A stretch of 16,330 nt of DNA from Bacteroidota bacterium. Its GTDB lineage: Bacteria; Bacteroidota; Bacteroidia; NS11-12g; UBA9320. The stretch spans positions 1-16,330 of the forward strand of contig CANMPY010000009.1 in NCBI GenBank assembly GCA_947499775.1, written 5' to 3'. The notes under the pieces were generated by a model. The model was not told the DNA's origin. It was given only the letters and a program-made list of their open reading frames with translations, and did not search any database. Shown piece by piece: positions 15,874 through 16,330 of the stretch (position 1 is the first letter of the stretch; each line of letters begins with the position of its first letter). The position numbers were made by a program, and so were the translations under genes.

Positions 15874-16330
15874 ATTAAGTACCGTAATAAGCTGCTTTTC
15901 AAAAATTTGGGTTCACCAGGCTCAACTGGAAGGTAATTTAAGTCAGCAGATTTGTCATCGGCATACACCACATTCAGAGTGAAATCTTGAGCTTGAACAT
16001 TATAAGTGTTGAGCGAATAAATATTCTTCATCATTAATTCCCATAATGGCCAATGGGTATTGGTGATGGTGGATTTTAACATTTTTACAACCAAATCATT
16101 TCCAGAACCACCTGGCCCTGGAGGATTATCGCGCGATAGTTGACCTACTTTATATACTGCGCCATTGTAAGTGTACTCATAGGCAACTGCTAATATTTCA
16201 TCATTATTTAAACCTTGATTCAATGAAATATAACCTAATTGTCGGTTTAAGGTATATTCTTGTTCGGTAAGTTTACGTGCATTGGTTAATATATTATAGT
16301 CTACTCCAACCTTCATTTCTAGGGTAGAAT
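15861..16330 (-). CDS. sprA: SprA, upstream segment in the other frame (partial; runs off window)
   Basis: This frame enters from the right edge (STLEMKVGVDYNILTNARKL) and runs leftward to a TGA at 15863-15861. Up to about 15910 it reads as good SprA sequence: EYTLNRQLGYISLNQGLNNDEILAVAYEYTYNG, then YKVGQLS, MKNIYSLNTYNVQAQDFTLNVVY, and DLNYLPVEPGEPKF. After that it turns into a short unrelated tail (LKSSLLRYLIWTE) and stops, while the neighbouring frame continues the family sequence as FEKQLITVLNLDRMN. The ATG at 16316 is internal, not a start, since the frame is open to the edge. Joined with the downstream part this gives about 1966 visible residues. If the shift is real and uncorrected, the product would lack nearly all of the barrel. 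Confidence 0.88.
   Translation of the reverse strand, partial: STLEMKVGVDYNILTNARKLTEQEYTLNRQLGYISLNQGLNNDEILAVAYEYTYNGAVYKVGQLSRDNPPGPGGSGNDLVVKMLKSTITNTHWPLWELMMKNIYSLNTYNVQAQDFTLNVVYADDKSADLNYLPVEPGEPKFLKSSLLRYLIWTE
15896..15911 (-). other. Frameshift site in sprA
   Basis: On the coding (minus) strand the bases read CCCAAATTTTTGAAAA. The incoming frame reads CCC AAA TTT TTG AAA; the family-consistent outgoing frame reads TTT GAA AAG CAG. One extra T (six instead of five), or two fewer, restores a continuous reading frame. The position is set by the T-run and by where family-like sequence changes frame; both frames are open only between 15861 and 15912. Confidence 0.85.

Noticed and set aside
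15716..15982. Rightward ORF of 88 codons across the sprA frameshift
   Set aside because: It lies antisense to SprA-like sequence and shows no family resemblance or start signal.
15861..16316. A separate 151-residue gene upstream of sprA
   Set aside because: Its frame is open to the window edge and its sequence is SprA-like up to the T-run, so it is the upstream part of sprA.
1..16330. Defence system, CRISPR array, prophage or transposon
   Set aside because: No repeat-spacer pattern, integrase, transposase, nuclease or toxin motif was seen; the genes are metabolic, secretion-related or of unknown function.

Overview
The window is low-GC DNA from a member of the Bacteroidota, probably from a gliding or type IX secretion (T9SS) lineage. 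Four things point there: a large SprA translocon gene, a secreted protein ending in a T9SS type-B sorting domain, promoter boxes of the Bacteroidota form TAnnTTTG with few Shine-Dalgarno sites, and a SEARGI-coding palindromic repeat of a kind I recall from Bacteroidota genomes. I cannot name a genus.

Left part (1-3616): the 5' part of lysS (lysyl-tRNA synthetase) runs leftward off the edge. Divergent from it is a 1014-residue cell-surface protein with a signal peptide, a propeller of SBBP-type repeats, two PKD domains and the T9SS sorting domain. Middle (3665-8572): four rightward genes of respiration and carbon/nitrogen metabolism. These are heme A synthase (COX15/CtaA), alanine dehydrogenase (ald), menD and menB. 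The ald-menD gap is 29 bp, and ald, menD and menB probably form one transcript. A 66-bp near-perfect hairpin repeat lies across the 3' end of menD and supplies its last 12 codons and its stop.

Right part (8569-16330): three leftward genes. A membrane-anchored beta-lactamase-fold serine hydrolase meets menB tail to tail with a 4-base overlap. Upstream of it lie a small exported protein of unknown function and, 9 bp further upstream in the same direction, sprA, the giant outer-membrane pore of the T9SS. sprA runs off the right edge and is split into two frames at a five-T run (15901-15905). This is either a sequence error or a real or tolerated frameshift.

Together the window pairs a T9SS translocon with a probable T9SS cargo, and groups heme A and menaquinone synthesis with an NADH-producing dehydrogenase. 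No gene-free stretch exceeds about 160 bp. I saw no tRNA, rRNA, CRISPR array or transposase. I did not find a clearly new multi-gene system. The best leads are the sprA frameshift, the repeat captured by menD, and the unknown exported protein behind sprA.
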